Below are positions 17,295 through 27,637 of a stretch of DNA of 64,000 bases, in pieces (the stretch's first letter is position 1; each line of letters opens with the position of its first letter). Source of the stretch: Erwinia aphidicola (lineage in GTDB: Bacteria; Pseudomonadota; Gammaproteobacteria; Enterobacterales; Enterobacteriaceae); assembly GCF_024169515.1 (NCBI RefSeq), contig NZ_JAMKCQ010000001.1, positions 2,852,001 through 2,916,000 of the forward strand. Direction: 5' to 3'. A model generated the notes under the pieces. The model worked only from the letters and a program-made list of their open reading frames with translations. It was not told the DNA's origin and ran no database searches. The position numbers and the translations under genes were made by a program.

Positions 17295-18712
17295 AGTATT
17301 TTTCTACTGGTTTTTACTTGAAGTCAGGAACTAAATCACAGGATGTTATCAATGAATGTATGACATGGATAGCTGGTTCTCCTTACACCACCTTTTCCCC
17401 TGCCGTTCTAGATATGCAAAGAGGACTTGAAGCATTTGAAATTGAGACAGAAAAGGAGAAGATAGAACTAGTTAACTCGTCAGAAAATGACGTTAATATG
17501 TCATGTTTTAGATACTCAAAAATAGATGGGCCACATAAGTGGGTTACAGATATATCAGCTAATGAGTATGATAAAGATGGAAGCGTATGGATTCATGTAG
17601 AGTCAAACGTTTATGCGCAACAGGCCGCTTACAAAACCCCTGAAACAAAAAGACCATTAATTGTTATGAAGCTCCTTGATAAGTTTTCAGGAGGTAAAGA
17701 TGACTGTTTTACTATAGGAATTGAGCCCTTTACACTTGACAATAACGAAGAGTGTTTATCTCATGTTTCTTCGGTTATTAATGCAGAGACTAAGAATAGA
17801 CTCCCAGTTGTTTATGTAAGTGCAAAATATTTTTTTAAAGAACACCCTCACATAATTATCCCCTCAAGATTGGCTAGAAAATTAGCCGGCATGGCACATG
17901 TGATGATTGAACCAGAATCTACAACATTTTCACATAAACTCAAGCACCTTGTTTCTTCGAAAAATGCCTATGGAGGTGCTATAGGTATTTATTGGCCAAA
18001 CGGGCAAGGGATAAATATTTATAAACGAGGTGAAATGTCAGCAGTTGAATTAGAGAATTTGATTTCCGATGAAATAATAAAAGCAATTACCTCCCTAACA
18101 CCAATGCAACGTAACGGATGGGTCGAAATACATAATGCAAAAACCAGGAAAGCAATACAAAATTTTAAAGAGGAGGGGAAAACCTCTGTAGAGCTTATCT
18201 CTTTATACGAAGATGAGAATACTTCCTTACAAGAGGAAGTGAAGGAATTAGGTTCCAAAATACAACATCTAGAATCAAGAATAAGATTATTTTCAGAAAA
18301 AGCTGCTGTGCAAGGAGACTTGAGGATTAATGTTGGGGTTGAATATGACCTTTTTCCCGACGAAATAATGGAAATTATACTTATGGTACTAAAAAAATCA
18401 CTTTCAACAATGCATGAAAAAAGTCGCTTCCATGATGTAATATCATCAGTTATCAATGCCAATCAATCTGATGGACTAATTGAATCCCATGATAAAGATT
18501 TGAAACAAGCTATGGTGGGTTATCGTTCCATGACACCAAAACTTCAAGGAGCACTTGAAAAAATTGGTTTCTCTATTAATGATGAAGGTAAGCATTTAAA
18601 ATTAACTTATAAAGATGATCCGCGCTATACTTATGTTCTTCCTAAAACAGGAAGTGATCGTCGTGGTTCGCTAAATGCGTACTCAGACATTGCTAATATT
18701 GTATTTAATTAA
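17291..18712 (+). CDS. Unrecognised 473-residue accessory protein with coiled coil
   Basis: The product has no transmembrane helix or signal peptide and is likely cytoplasmic. Visible parts: an N-terminal alpha-beta region (1-130), a middle segment with LARKLAGMAHVMIEP at 194-208 and YGGAIGIYWPNG at 227-238, a predicted coiled coil at 302-336 (EDENTSLQEEVKELGSKIQH), and a basic C-terminal unit (413-473) containing KLQGALEKIGFSI, GKHLKLTY and TGSDRRGSLN that looks like a small nucleic-acid-binding domain. GGAGA precedes the ATG. I recognise no named family. AT-rich codon use, the adjacent IS remnant and the nearby dGTPase suggest an acquired, possibly phage-defence, gene. That role is inference only. 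Confidence 0.8.
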   Translation: MKYFSTGFYLKSGTKSQDVINECMTWIAGSPYTTFSPAVLDMQRGLEAFEIETEKEKIELVNSSENDVNMSCFRYSKIDGPHKWVTDISANEYDKDGSVWIHVESNVYAQQAAYKTPETKRPLIVMKLLDKFSGGKDDCFTIGIEPFTLDNNEECLSHVSSVINAETKNRLPVVYVSAKYFFKEHPHIIIPSRLARKLAGMAHVMIEPESTTFSHKLKHLVSSKNAYGGAIGIYWPNGQGINIYKRGEMSAVELENLISDEIIKAITSLTPMQRNGWVEIHNAKTRKAIQNFKEEGKTSVELISLYEDENTSLQEEVKELGSKIQHLESRIRLFSEKAAVQGDLRINVGVEYDLFPDEIMEIILMVLKKSLSTMHEKSRFHDVISSVINANQSDGLIESHDKDLKQAMVGYRSMTPKLQGALEKIGFSINDEGKHLKLTYKDDPRYTYVLPKTGSDRRGSLNAYSDIANIVFN

Positions 18713-18900
18713 TAATCAGGCAGTCACAGATTAACACTGAGGCTGCTACGTAGCTTTAGCTAGAAATAATAAGAATGTTTTTGCGATTTTAGAATGACTA
18801 ATAATGAATGGATTCCATCCTACCATTAATTGCAATTGTACAGATGAACTGTATCAGCTGAACAATTTAAGAGGTTTTTAATTTTTGCATCTACTCTTCA
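18713..18900. other. Gap after the 473-residue protein gene
   Basis: No gene or convincing terminator hairpin is seen before the repeat-like element that begins at about 18901. Confidence 0.35.
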
Positions 18901-18980
18901 ACTTCCGCTTGTGGCACGGAGAGGACAGCTAACTTATCTGAATGCAGTGGAGCGACTAGCGGAAGTTCGCTATTGTTCTC
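18901..18980. repeat. 80-bp repeat-like element, left copy
   Basis: It runs from ACTTCCGCTTGTGGCACGGA to AGCGGAAGTTCGC and TTGTTCTC. Its ends are mutually complementary (ACTTCCGCT and AGCGGAAGT), so it can fold back on itself. A diverged second copy with the same order of blocks lies at 20660-20740; the two flank the dGTPase gene. Confidence 0.55.
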
Positions 18981-19101
18981 TTAACTGAGTAAGGCGCTGC
19001 TAGTATTAGGGTGTATTAATGAACAGTGTAGATCAACGATTACTGGTGCTTGACGCTCAGATGAGAACATTCACCGATTCTGCACGAAAAAATTCAGAAT
19101 G

Positions 19102-19120
19102 GGGGGATTTGATATCCCCC
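19102..19120 (-). terminator. Hairpin downstream of the dGTPase gene
   Basis: GGGGGAT at 19102-19108 pairs with ATCCCCC at 19114-19120 around TTGAT. On the minus strand a T-run (19087-19092) follows about ten bases later. It lies 62 bp past the dGTPase stop. Confidence 0.5.
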
Positions 19121-19181
19121 TGATAGATGCTTTGGTGAATGTTTATAGGTTAATTGAACTCAGAGCATCATTCTTGGCTCG

Positions 19182-20543
19182 TCAGAGATGGTCAAAAATA
19201 GACCCTTTACGTGGAATAAGGATTTTCTCATAAAGCTTTGTTGCATAGTCATCGGTCATCCCTGAAACATAGTCGCAAATGGCTCGCATACCTGCCTTCT
19301 CATCTAATCTAATCTGCTGCTCGTAAATTTCCCTCGTTGAGGCAGGTAGAAACCGACACGGATCATTAGCCAGCACACCGAAAAGCTCGACGATCAACTT
19401 TTGTCCCTTGAATTCAAGCTGCTGTACATTTTCATGCATAATTACCTTGTTTTTGACCAGTTTGAAAATTTTCAGCCGTAGTGCTTCGACCGCTTCCGGA
19501 AGGACCGCATTATATTTGAGCATGCCACATTCGAATGCTGCATTCTTTTTAATAAGCTCAACACTTGTAATCATCAGGTGAACCAGCATCCCGATGCACT
19601 CTTTTCTCTTGTAACTTTTACCAAAAAGGCTATCGGCGACAGATTCGCATGTTCCGGTAAATGTTTTTCCGTAGCAGTCAGTAAATAGGGTTTCATGTCC
19701 ACTAAAATGCTCCATCCACATTGCTCGTGTCACCATTCCGAGAGAAATAGCATCCTCCAAATCGTGCAGAGAATACGAAATTTCATCGGCAAGATCCATG
19801 ATTGTTGTATCGAGAGCTTTATAAGAAGCTTTTTTATGATCGGATTTTTTTTGACCATCTTCAACGGAAGTAAAAAGCCTCCGATCCTGTTCAGTAAATG
19901 GTGAGAGAGCAAATTCTACAATATCGCTTTCTGAATCTAAATAGCATTTTGGAGGTTTAAAATCAGATGACTTAAAGAGCCAGTTCGGCGATCCGATAGT
20001 GGCCGGGATACTGTCTTTTTTAACCACTAGATCCGAGTATTTAACCGGATATTTCAGTATGCCTAGCAGAAGTCTGCGGGTAGGATCGAGTCCGTGTTCT
20101 AAGGTATACTTATCTAGTTTCGAGAGAATGCGAAGTGTCTGGCCGTTTCCTTCAAAACCACCGTAATCCAGCATACAGTAGTTAAGAGCTACCTCACCGC
20201 CGTGACCAAATGGAGGATGTCCAATATCATGTGCGAGACATACTGCCTGCATCAGATCGTTATCTGGTAAAAATTGCTCTTCCTCTTTACCTTTATATTT
20301 TATTTTCAGCTTAGCAAGAAGACCTGAACCGATTTGTGCGACTTCCATAGAATGAGTCAGCCGTGTGCGGTAGAAATCACTTTCACCCAGACCAAGAACC
20401 TGTGTTTTGGATTGCAATCGTCTGAAAGGAGACGAGTGAATCAATCGAGAAAGATCGCGCTGAGCTTCAGATCGAATCTCTTCCACTCGAGGATTATTGG
20501 TGCCTCGTCTCACATCCCAGACGTTTATTTCACTCCGAGTCAT
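19182..20543 (-). CDS. dGTPase-like HD-domain triphosphohydrolase
   Basis: The 453-residue protein has the hallmarks of dNTP triphosphohydrolases: SPFRRLQSKTQVLGLGESDF, His64 in RLTHSMEVAQIG, the His-Asp pair 105-106 in AHDIGHPPFGHGGE, and a later acidic motif MDLADEISYS (Asp250, Asp253). Members cleave dGTP to deoxyguanosine and triphosphate. E. coli Dgt (505 residues) is a housekeeping version, but divergent horizontally carried dGTPases deplete nucleotides to block phage replication (established for several). The AT-rich context beside an IS relic and an unknown protein fits the latter. The ATG at 20543 is chosen because GAGGAA precedes it; a start 12 bp upstream lacks a site. It is convergent with the 473-residue protein gene. 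Confidence 0.88.
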   Translation of the reverse strand: MTRSEINVWDVRRGTNNPRVEEIRSEAQRDLSRLIHSSPFRRLQSKTQVLGLGESDFYRTRLTHSMEVAQIGSGLLAKLKIKYKGKEEEQFLPDNDLMQAVCLAHDIGHPPFGHGGEVALNYCMLDYGGFEGNGQTLRILSKLDKYTLEHGLDPTRRLLLGILKYPVKYSDLVVKKDSIPATIGSPNWLFKSSDFKPPKCYLDSESDIVEFALSPFTEQDRRLFTSVEDGQKKSDHKKASYKALDTTIMDLADEISYSLHDLEDAISLGMVTRAMWMEHFSGHETLFTDCYGKTFTGTCESVADSLFGKSYKRKECIGMLVHLMITSVELIKKNAAFECGMLKYNAVLPEAVEALRLKIFKLVKNKVIMHENVQQLEFKGQKLIVELFGVLANDPCRFLPASTREIYEQQIRLDEKAGMRAICDYVSGMTDDYATKLYEKILIPRKGSIFDHL

Positions 20544-20659
20544 ATAATTCCTCATTTTTTACTTTGTGCAGTGTAGTGTTATAACGTAACTAAATTATCA
20601 AAATAACTTATTTATTTCTGGCCTAATCTTCAACAATCAATGATGTGTGAACTTAGTAA

Positions 20660-20740
20660 GGTCCGCTTCTGGCACAAAGCACACAGCTGATTAAACACCC
20701 TCCGATCTCAGCGAAGAGCGGAAGTTTGCCACTGTTCTCA
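20660..20740. repeat. 80-bp repeat-like element, right copy
   Basis: It runs from GGTCCGCTTCTGGCACAAAG through CACAGCTGAT to AGCGGAAGTTTGCC and CTGTTCTC. It shares block order and spacing with 18901-18980 but is diverged. It lies between the dGTPase start and the sbcC end, close to the right edge of the AT-rich insertion. Confidence 0.55.
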
Positions 20741-20832
20741 GCGCTGGCGAACACTAGCCCAGCCCATGCGCAACCCCCAGCACGTGGGCTTAACGCCCTC
20801 AGGCACCCACGTGCTGCATACCGGGTTTAAGG

Positions 20833-23800
20833 TTACCCCGTCGGGAGATCCAGCCTGCTGTAGCCCAGCCCGTTAATCTTCCGCACCTTGATCTGCACCG
20901 GGATGCGCTCCTTCATCGCCTCAACGTGGCTGATCACCCCGATGGTTTTGCCGCTGGCATTCAGCGCATCGAGCGCGTCCAGCGCGCTGTCGAGGGTTTC
21001 GGCGTCGAGCGTGCCGAAGCCTTCATCCAGGAACAGCGATTCGATGCGCGTTTTATGGCTCACCAGATCGGAAAGCGCCAGCGCCAGCGCCAGGCTGACG
21101 AGGAAGCTTTCGCCGCCCGACAGCGTGCGCGTATCGCGCCGCGCATCGGCCTGCCAGGTATCGACCACTTCCAGCTCCAGCGCCTCCTGCGATTTACGCT
21201 GCAGCAGATAGCGGCCGTGCAGGCGGTTGAGCTGGTTGTTTGCCAGCCATACCAGGTGATCGAGCGTCAGCCCCTGGGCAAAGCGGCGGAATTTATCACC
21301 CTCTTTAGAGCCAATCAGCTGGTTGAGGTAGCCCCAGTCTTCCAGCTGCTGCTCTCCGGCGACAATCTGCGCCAGCAGCGTTTGCTGCTGGCTGCGCTGG
21401 CGGCTGTCGTGATCTAACTGCTGGCGCAGCTGCCCCTGCTGACTGGCCAGCTCGCGCAGCTGCTGATTAAGCGTGCCGAGCTGGCTCTCCAGCAGCGCCC
21501 GTTGCGCGGGCAGGTCGTCATCATGGCCGTATTTGGCTAAGGCTTCATCTAAACGCGACTGCAGATTAATCAACTGCTCACTTAGTGATTTATGCTGTCC
21601 GGTCAGAGTATTTATCCGGTCCTGCTGCTGTTGCCACTTTTGTTGAACTTCACGTACCGCCTGCAGATGCTGTTCTGCCTCTGCGCGTAACTGCTGCTGG
21701 ACGGCGGCAACCTGGCGATCGCCGAACAGCGCCTGGCGCAGCTGCTGCTGTTCGCTTAGCGTGGCCTGCTGCTGTTGAACCCGCCGATCGAGCGCGTTCA
21801 GGCGCTCCTGCTGCTGCTGTAGCTCTTCGTCCAGCGCCTGCAGGCGGCTGCTGAGCGTCGCCAGCTCCGGCACCAGCGCGGCCAGCGCGTCACTGTTGCT
21901 ACGCCACTGCTGCCACTGCTGTTCGCGCAGCGTTAGCCAGCCCTGCCAGTCGCCATCCTGCGGCAGCGTCAGCCCCAGCGGCGCCAGTGCGTCGGCCAGT
22001 TCCCCGCGCAGCTGCCGGGCGCGCTGCCGATCCTGCTCCAGCTGCTGCTGCTGTTCTTGCAGGGTTTGCGCTGCCTGAGCCATTTGCTGCTGCTGCAGCT
22101 GGCTCTTCTGCTGCAAATCCTGCGCTGCCTGCTGCTGCAGCTGTAAGGCCTCTTTCTGCTGCTGGCAGTGGCGCAGCGCCTGCTCCAGCTGCTGCCACTG
22201 CTGCTGCAGGGTGACTTCTTCCTGCTCCTGCTGTGCCAGCCAGTCGCTGGCCTCCGGGTGCTGCTGCGGGCTGAAGTGAAGCGCCAGCGGCTGCGCGGCG
22301 CTTTGCCACTGCTGCTCCAGCTCTGCGGCCTGGCGCTGCAGCTCGTCGGCTTCCTGCTGCTGGCGCTCCTGCAGCAGCTGTTGCTGCTTCAGCTGCGCGG
22401 CGAGGGCGCTGCCCTTATCTTTCAGCTCGTCAACTTCGCGCTTTAACGCCTCCAGCCGCTGCTGGTTTTCGGACAGCACCAGCGCCTGATACTGCTCCAC
22501 CGCCGGATGCGCAGTGGATCCGCACAGCGGGCAGGGCTGCCCCTGTTCCAGCCGCGCGCGATGCTGCTCGAGATCGGCAATCTGCTGCTCCAGCTTGCAG
22601 CGCTGATCTAAATCCTTTTGATGCTGATGCTTCTCTGCCCACTGGGTGCGCAGGGTGTGTAACTGCTCACTGCTTTGCTGGATCTGCTGCGCCAGCTGCT
22701 CTCTCTCCTGCTGCAGGCGCGTGCTGCGCGCCTGCATCTGCTGCCACAGCGGGATCAGCGTCGCCAGCCGCAGCCGCTGTGGCCGCTGCCGGGCAAACTG
22801 CGCCAGCGCGCTGCGCAGCGCGGCTTCCGGGTGCTGCTGCTGTAACGGGGCCAGCTGCTGCTCGGCCTGCGTCAGGTTGTGCTGCGCCGTGGCCAGGTTT
22901 TGCTGCTGTGGCGCCTGCTGCTGCTGCAGCTGCAAACCGGCCTGTTCCAGCTGCTGCACCTGCTGCTGCTGGGCCTGCACGCGCTGGTGTAGCGAGGTCA
23001 GTGACTGCTCACTTTCCTGCTGCTGGCGGAAGCGTTCGCGCCACAGCGGCAGATGCTCGCCGTAGTGCTCAAGCTGGGGATGCGCGCTGCGCCAGGCGTC
23101 GAGCTGCTGCTGCTGCGCCTGCTTATCCTGCTGAAGCTGCTGGTTTTTGACGCTTTCCTGCTGGCGAAGCTTAAGCGCTTGTTGGTACTCACTTCGCTCT
23201 TGCGTCAGCTGTTGCAGCTGCTGTTGCAGGCTGGCGAGCTGTAAATCGAGCGGCAATACCTGTTCGGCGATCAGCGTTTCCTGCTGCTGGCGCTGCGCCT
23301 GGTGCTGCTCCTGCGCCGCCACCGCCTGCTGCTGTTGCTGAGCGGCGGCGCTCAGGGACTGCTGCGCCTGTGCCAGCTGCTCGTCAAGCTGGCGGATGTT
23401 GCCCGTCAGCTGCTGTTTCTCCTGCTGTAATCGCTCCAGCTGCTGCAGTTCCTGCACCTTTTGCTGCTGTTGTTGCTGCCTGGAAGTGAGTACCTGCTCA
23501 TCGGCAAGCAGCTGTTCCAGCTGGGCGTTGAGCGCCTGCTGCTGTTCTTCATTCAGCAGTGACATGCCGCCCGCCTGAGCGCGCAGCGTCTCCACGGCCA
23601 CCCTGGCCTCTTTGTGGCGCTCAAACACCGCCGCAGAAAGCCGACCGTAGATCTCGGTGCCGGTCAGCTCTTCCAGCAGCTCGGCGCGCTTGTTGGCATC
23701 GGCGTTGAGGAAAGCGGCGAACTGCCCCTGTGACAGCATCATCGATTTGGTGAAGCGCTCGAAGTCCAGCCCGGTCAGGCTGGCGATCATCTCCAGCTTG

Positions 23801-24192
23801 TCCTTCACCTTGTCGGCGACAATCTGATTGTCATCACAGCGCGCCAGCTCGACGCGCGGGGCCTGCAGGTTGCCGTCGGCGGCGCCGCGCGCGCGGTTCT
23901 GGCTCCAGAAAGCGCGCCACGCCACGCCTTTGACCTCGAACTCCACTTCTGCCAGGCACTCGGCGGTATCGCGCGTCATCAGTTCATTCTGCGACTGGGT
24001 GATGCCCTTCAGGCGCGGGGTTTCGTGATACAGCGCGAGGCAGATGGCGTCGAGCAGGGTGGTTTTACCGGCGCCGGTCGGGCCGGTGATCGCGAACAGT
24101 CCGTTGCTGGCAAAGGGTTCCGCGCTGAAGTCGATTTTCCACTCGCCCTTCAGCGAGTTGAGATTTTTAAAGCGCAGGGTCAGGATTTTCAC
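20833..24192 (-). CDS. sbcC: Exonuclease SbcCD subunit C
   Basis: SbcC is the Rad50-like ATPase that with SbcD cleaves DNA hairpins and processes double-strand ends. Visible: Walker A GPTGAGKT at 37-44, two long coiled-coil arms joined by the zinc hook CPLC near residue 554, the ABC signature [20 protein letters not shown], and Walker [13 protein letters not shown] near the C-terminus. The 1119 residues exceed E. coli SbcC (about 1048); the excess lies in coiled coils extremely rich in glutamine, with runs such as QQQQQQ, written as CAG/CTG-type repeats in the DNA. The start overlaps the end of sbcD by 4 bp, as in E. coli, so the two are coupled. Confidence 0.96.
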   Translation of the reverse strand: MKILTLRFKNLNSLKGEWKIDFSAEPFASNGLFAITGPTGAGKTTLLDAICLALYHETPRLKGITQSQNELMTRDTAECLAEVEFEVKGVAWRAFWSQNRARGAADGNLQAPRVELARCDDNQIVADKVKDKLEMIASLTGLDFERFTKSMMLSQGQFAAFLNADANKRAELLEELTGTEIYGRLSAAVFERHKEARVAVETLRAQAGGMSLLNEEQQQALNAQLEQLLADEQVLTSRQQQQQQKVQELQQLERLQQEKQQLTGNIRQLDEQLAQAQQSLSAAAQQQQQAVAAQEQHQAQRQQQETLIAEQVLPLDLQLASLQQQLQQLTQERSEYQQALKLRQQESVKNQQLQQDKQAQQQQLDAWRSAHPQLEHYGEHLPLWRERFRQQQESEQSLTSLHQRVQAQQQQVQQLEQAGLQLQQQQAPQQQNLATAQHNLTQAEQQLAPLQQQHPEAALRSALAQFARQRPQRLRLATLIPLWQQMQARSTRLQQEREQLAQQIQQSSEQLHTLRTQWAEKHQHQKDLDQRCKLEQQIADLEQHRARLEQGQPCPLCGSTAHPAVEQYQALVLSENQQRLEALKREVDELKDKGSALAAQLKQQQLLQERQQQEADELQRQAAELEQQWQSAAQPLALHFSPQQHPEASDWLAQQEQEEVTLQQQWQQLEQALRHCQQQKEALQLQQQAAQDLQQKSQLQQQQMAQAAQTLQEQQQQLEQDRQRARQLRGELADALAPLGLTLPQDGDWQGWLTLREQQWQQWRSNSDALAALVPELATLSSRLQALDEELQQQQERLNALDRRVQQQQATLSEQQQLRQALFGDRQVAAVQQQLRAEAEQHLQAVREVQQKWQQQQDRINTLTGQHKSLSEQLINLQSRLDEALAKYGHDDDLPAQRALLESQLGTLNQQLRELASQQGQLRQQLDHDSRQRSQQQTLLAQIVAGEQQLEDWGYLNQLIGSKEGDKFRRFAQGLTLDHLVWLANNQLNRLHGRYLLQRKSQEALELEVVDTWQADARRDTRTLSGGESFLVSLALALALSDLVSHKTRIESLFLDEGFGTLDAETLDSALDALDALNASGKTIGVISHVEAMKERIPVQIKVRKINGLGYSRLDLPTG

Positions 24193-25412
24193 TGTGGCTG
24201 CTCCTCATGGCGCACCGCTTCCAGCGTCTGCGCAAACAGCAGGCTGGCGCGCTGCAGTTTCTCCGGCTGCTCGCTTTCCAGCGCCAGGCGGCGGCTGAAC
24301 ACCTCCTCCACGCTCAGCTCGCTCAGGGTTTCGTTATTCTGTCGGGCGAGGGTCTGTTCGCGCTGCTCGCGGCTGCGGCGCAGCAGCACCACGTCTACCG
24401 GCAGCGCGGCGGTCAGCTCCTGAATGCGGCGCTGCAGCTCGCTGAGCCAGGAGTCGGTGACGATCTCAATATCCAGCCAGATGATTTTGCCGTCGCCAGC
24501 CTCAGGCAGCGCCGCCAGCTGCTGCTCAATCTGCTCCAGCGAGCCTTTAATCATCTGCATCGGCTGGAACAGCGGGATCGGCAGCGCTTCGGCTGAGGCG
24601 AATTTGCCGTCGATAAAGTCGACCATAAACACGCTTTTCGCCTTGCCCAGCTCGTCAAAGCTGAGCGGGATCGGCGAGCCGCTGTAGCGAATATGGTCGC
24701 TGTCGGCAATGCGCTGGGCGCGGTGAATATGGCCAAGGGCGATATAGTCGGCGGGCGGGAAGCAGTCGGCCGGAAACGCATCCAGCGTGCCGATATAGAT
24801 ATCGCGCACCGCATCGCTTTTGGTTACGCCCATGGTGGTCAGATGGCCGGTGGCAATAATCGGCAGCGGCAGGTCCAGCGCCTGGCGCTGGCTTAACGCT
24901 TCCTGCCAGCAGCGCTGGTAGTGTTCGGTAATCGCTTCCAGCAGGCTTTGCTGTTTCTCGCGCCCCGACTGGCCGCTCTGGCTGCGCAGGATATCGCGCG
25001 GGCGCAAAAACGGGATGGCGCACAGCAGCGCACCCGGCGATCCGTCGCGCTTATTCAGCATCAGCACCTGCTGGCGGATATCGTCGCTGGCGGCGGCGAT
25101 CACCCGGGTATTCAGGCAGGCCAGCAGCTCGCGCGATTCGTTGAGCGTCGCCACCGAGTCGTGATTACCGCCGAGCACCACCAGCTGGCAGCCGGTCTGC
25201 TGCAACTTCACTACAAAGCGGTTATACAGCTCGCGCGCGTAGCTCGGCGGCGAGCCGGTATCGAAAATATCCCCGGCGACAATGATCGCATCGGCCTGCT
25301 GCGCCTCCGCCTGCTCCAGCAGCCAGTCGAGAAAAGCCTGGTGCTCGGCCGCCCGGCTTTTGGTGTAGAAAAACTGGCCGAGATGCCAGTCAGCGGTATG
25401 GAGGATGCGCAT
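24189..25412 (-). CDS. sbcD: Exonuclease SbcCD subunit D
   Basis: A 407-residue Mre11-like nuclease. Metal ligands are all visible: Asp8 and His10 in HTADWHLG, Asp48 in VAGDIFDTG, Asn83 and His84 in LGGNHDS, plus later histidines in ATGHLT and ALGHIHRAQ. SbcD provides the nuclease activity of the SbcCD complex, which acts on hairpins and protein-blocked ends. The C-terminal helical part binds SbcC. The gene is divergent from phoB, as in E. coli. Confidence 0.97.
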   Translation of the reverse strand: MRILHTADWHLGQFFYTKSRAAEHQAFLDWLLEQAEAQQADAIIVAGDIFDTGSPPSYARELYNRFVVKLQQTGCQLVVLGGNHDSVATLNESRELLACLNTRVIAAASDDIRQQVLMLNKRDGSPGALLCAIPFLRPRDILRSQSGQSGREKQQSLLEAITEHYQRCWQEALSQRQALDLPLPIIATGHLTTMGVTKSDAVRDIYIGTLDAFPADCFPPADYIALGHIHRAQRIADSDHIRYSGSPIPLSFDELGKAKSVFMVDFIDGKFASAEALPIPLFQPMQMIKGSLEQIEQQLAALPEAGDGKIIWLDIEIVTDSWLSELQRRIQELTAALPVDVVLLRRSREQREQTLARQNNETLSELSVEEVFSRRLALESEQPEKLQRASLLFAQTLEAVRHEEQPQ

Positions 25413-25450
25413 ATAACGTCCTGTCAGCAGAAAAACGTGAACCCGATTAT

Positions 25451-25485
25451 AAACAGGCTAAACCGATCGGCCTGTTTTTTTTAAA
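25451..25485 (+). terminator. Terminator-like hairpin between divergent sbcD and phoB
   Basis: AAACAGGC at 25451-25458 pairs with GCCTGTTT at 25470-25477 and a run of T follows on the plus strand. No gene ends here, so it may insulate phoB from plus-strand antisense transcription or sit in the sbcDC leader. Confidence 0.5.
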
Positions 25486-25510
25486 TCGCGCACAATTTCA
25501 GGGGGTGCTT

Positions 25511-25546
25511 TTTTCATAAAAGTGTCATAAAACTGACGCATAATGG
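25511..25546 (+). promoter_or_regulatory. Pho box and promoter of phoBR
   Basis: TTTTCATAAAAGTGTCATAA followed by AACTGAC contains the repeated TGTCATAAA/CTGAC units of a Pho box and closely resembles the E. coli phoB promoter from memory. CATAAT at about 25538-25543 serves as the -10 element. PhoB-phosphate binding here would give autoinduction under phosphate starvation. Confidence 0.85.
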
Positions 25547-25591
25547 CGCCGCATATCCCCGTGAAAGCCGTCAACAGCAGCAGGAGTAATA

Positions 25592-26281
25592 ATGCCTAAG
25601 CGCATTCTGGTCGTGGAAGATGAAGCCCCAATCCGTGAGATGTTATGTTTCGTCCTTGAACAAAATGACTACCAGCCGATCGAGGCCGAGGATTATGACA
25701 GTGCGGTCAATCTGTTGATCGAACCCTGGCCGGATTTAATTCTGCTGGACTGGATGTTACCCGGCGGTTCCGGCATCCAGTTTATTAAACACCTGAAGCG
25801 CGAAGCGATGACCCGCGATATTCCGGTGATGATGCTGACGGCCCGGGGTGAAGAGGAAGATCGCGTGCGCGGCCTGGAAGTGGGCGCTGACGACTATATT
25901 ACCAAGCCGTTCTCACCGAAAGAGCTGGTGGCACGCATCAAAGCGGTGATGCGCCGCATCTCCCCGATGGCGGTGGAAGAGGTGATTGAGATGCAGGGGC
26001 TGAGCCTGGACCCGTCATCGCACCGCGTGATGTCCGATACGCAGCCGCTGGAGATGGGGCCGACCGAATATAAACTGCTGCACTTCTTTATGACGCACCC
26101 CGAGCGCGTTTACAGCCGCGAGCAGTTGCTAAACCATGTGTGGGGCACTAACGTATACGTCGAAGATCGTACCGTCGACGTCCACATTCGCCGCCTGCGT
26201 AAGGCGCTGGAACTGACCGGGCACGATCGCATGGTGCAGACGGTTCGCGGAACAGGTTATCGTTTCTCTGCACGCTACTGA
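25592..26281 (+). CDS. phoB: Phosphate regulon response regulator PhoB
   Basis: A 229-residue OmpR-type regulator with acidic residues EDE at 9-11, phospho-acceptor Asp53 in LLDWMLPG, conserved Lys in TKPF, and a winged-helix domain ending [12 protein letters not shown]. It activates phosphate-starvation genes when phosphorylated by PhoR. AGGAG precedes the ATG and a Pho box lies upstream. phoR follows after 23 bp. Confidence 0.97.
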   Translation: MPKRILVVEDEAPIREMLCFVLEQNDYQPIEAEDYDSAVNLLIEPWPDLILLDWMLPGGSGIQFIKHLKREAMTRDIPVMMLTARGEEEDRVRGLEVGADDYITKPFSPKELVARIKAVMRRISPMAVEEVIEMQGLSLDPSSHRVMSDTQPLEMGPTEYKLLHFFMTHPERVYSREQLLNHVWGTNVYVEDRTVDVHIRRLRKALELTGHDRMVQTVRGTGYRFSARY

Positions 26282-26304
26282 TCGTTCACGCTGGAGTCTG
26301 AACC

Positions 26305-27618
26305 GTGCTGGAACGCCTCTCCTGGAAGAGATTACTGCTGGAACTGCTGCTTGCCGCTCTGCCCGCGCTTATTCTCGGGCTGCTGGTGGGCTGGCTACCC
26401 TGGCTGCTGTTAGTCTCAGTGCTCTGCGTGCTGGGTTTTCACTTCAACAATTTATTGCGCCTCTCCCACTGGCTGTGGGTTGACCGCAGCATGACGCCAC
26501 CCAGCGGGCGCGGCAGCTGGGAGCCGCTGTTCTACGGCCTGTACCAGATGCAGGCGCGTAACCGCCGCCGCCGCCGTGAGCTTGGCCACCTGATCAAACG
26601 TTTTCGCAGCGGCGCCGAATCGCTGCCGGATGCGGTGGTGCTGACCACCGAAGAGGGGACGATATTCTGGTGTAATGGCCTGGCTCAGCAGATGCTTGGC
26701 CTGCGCTGGCCGGAAGATAACGGTCAGAACATCCTTAACCTGCTGCGCTACCCGGAATTTACCCGCTATCTGCGCCAGCGCGATTTTTCCCGCCCGCTGA
26801 CGCTGGTGCTTAACAGCCACCGCCACCTCGAATTCCGCGTAATGCCCTACAGCGAAGGGCAGTGGCTGCTGGTGGCGCGCGACGTCACGCAGATGCACCA
26901 GCTGGAAGGGGCGCGCCGTAACTTCTTCGCCAACGTCAGCCATGAACTGCGCACCCCGCTGACGGTGCTGCAGGGCTACCTGGAGATGATGAACGACTCG
27001 GTGCTGGAGGGTACGCTGCGCGATAAGGCGCTGCACACCATGCAGGAGCAGACCCGGCGTATGGACAGCCTGGTGAAACAGCTGCTGACGCTGTCGCGCA
27101 TTGAGGCGGCGCCGGCGCTGGATCTGCAGGAAAAAGTCGACGTGCCGATGATGCTGCGCGTGCTGCAGCGCGAGGCGGAAACCCTCAGCAATGGTCGCCA
27201 TGAGATCCACTTCAATACCGACCCTCAGCTGCGCGTATACGGCAATGACGAGCAGCTGCGCAGCGCCATCTCTAACCTGGTTTACAACGCGGTGAATCAC
27301 ACCCCGAACGGCACGCGCATCGATATCAGCTGGCTGCGCAGCAGCCACGGCGCCGAGTTCAGGGTGAAGGATAACGGGCCGGGAATTGCCGCTGAGCACC
27401 TGCCGCGCCTGACCGAACGCTTCTATCGGGTGGATAAAGCCCGCTCAAGGCAGACCGGCGGCAGCGGGCTGGGGCTGGCGATCGTCAAACATGCGCTCAG
27501 CCACCATAATGCGCGGCTGGAGATCAGCAGCGTGCCGCATCGTGAGACCTGTTTCAGCTTTCATCTGCCGCCGAGGTTGATTGTCACTGCCGAACTGGCT
27601 GAGAATGCCCTGCGATAA
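26305..27618 (+). CDS. phoR: Phosphate regulon sensor kinase PhoR (GTG start)
   Basis: The 437-residue kinase opens [10 protein letters not shown] like the E. coli protein, with two closely spaced transmembrane helices (about 10-48) and almost no periplasmic loop, a basic linker ([10 protein letters not shown]), a PAS domain (about 98-195), His213 in [12 protein letters not shown] and an ATPase domain with [10 protein letters not shown]. It senses phosphate status through the Pst transporter and PhoU rather than directly. The start is GTG at 26305, with GGAG upstream. Confidence 0.97.
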   Translation: MLERLSWKRLLLELLLAALPALILGLLVGWLPWLLLVSVLCVLGFHFNNLLRLSHWLWVDRSMTPPSGRGSWEPLFYGLYQMQARNRRRRRELGHLIKRFRSGAESLPDAVVLTTEEGTIFWCNGLAQQMLGLRWPEDNGQNILNLLRYPEFTRYLRQRDFSRPLTLVLNSHRHLEFRVMPYSEGQWLLVARDVTQMHQLEGARRNFFANVSHELRTPLTVLQGYLEMMNDSVLEGTLRDKALHTMQEQTRRMDSLVKQLLTLSRIEAAPALDLQEKVDVPMMLRVLQREAETLSNGRHEIHFNTDPQLRVYGNDEQLRSAISNLVYNAVNHTPNGTRIDISWLRSSHGAEFRVKDNGPGIAAEHLPRLTERFYRVDKARSRQTGGSGLGLAIVKHALSHHNARLEISSVPHRETCFSFHLPPRLIVTAELAENALR

Positions 27619-27637
27619 GACAACCGGATCTGACGTA

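Noticed and set aside
21585..23578. Many plus- and minus-strand frames rich in Cys, Ala or Ser across sbcC
   Set aside because: They arise from the CTG/CAG-rich triplet repeats of sbcC read in other frames; the SbcC frame has all expected motifs.
26452..27399. 315-residue minus-strand frame inside phoR
   Set aside because: It is a long antisense frame caused by high GC codon use; PhoR on the plus strand is unambiguous.
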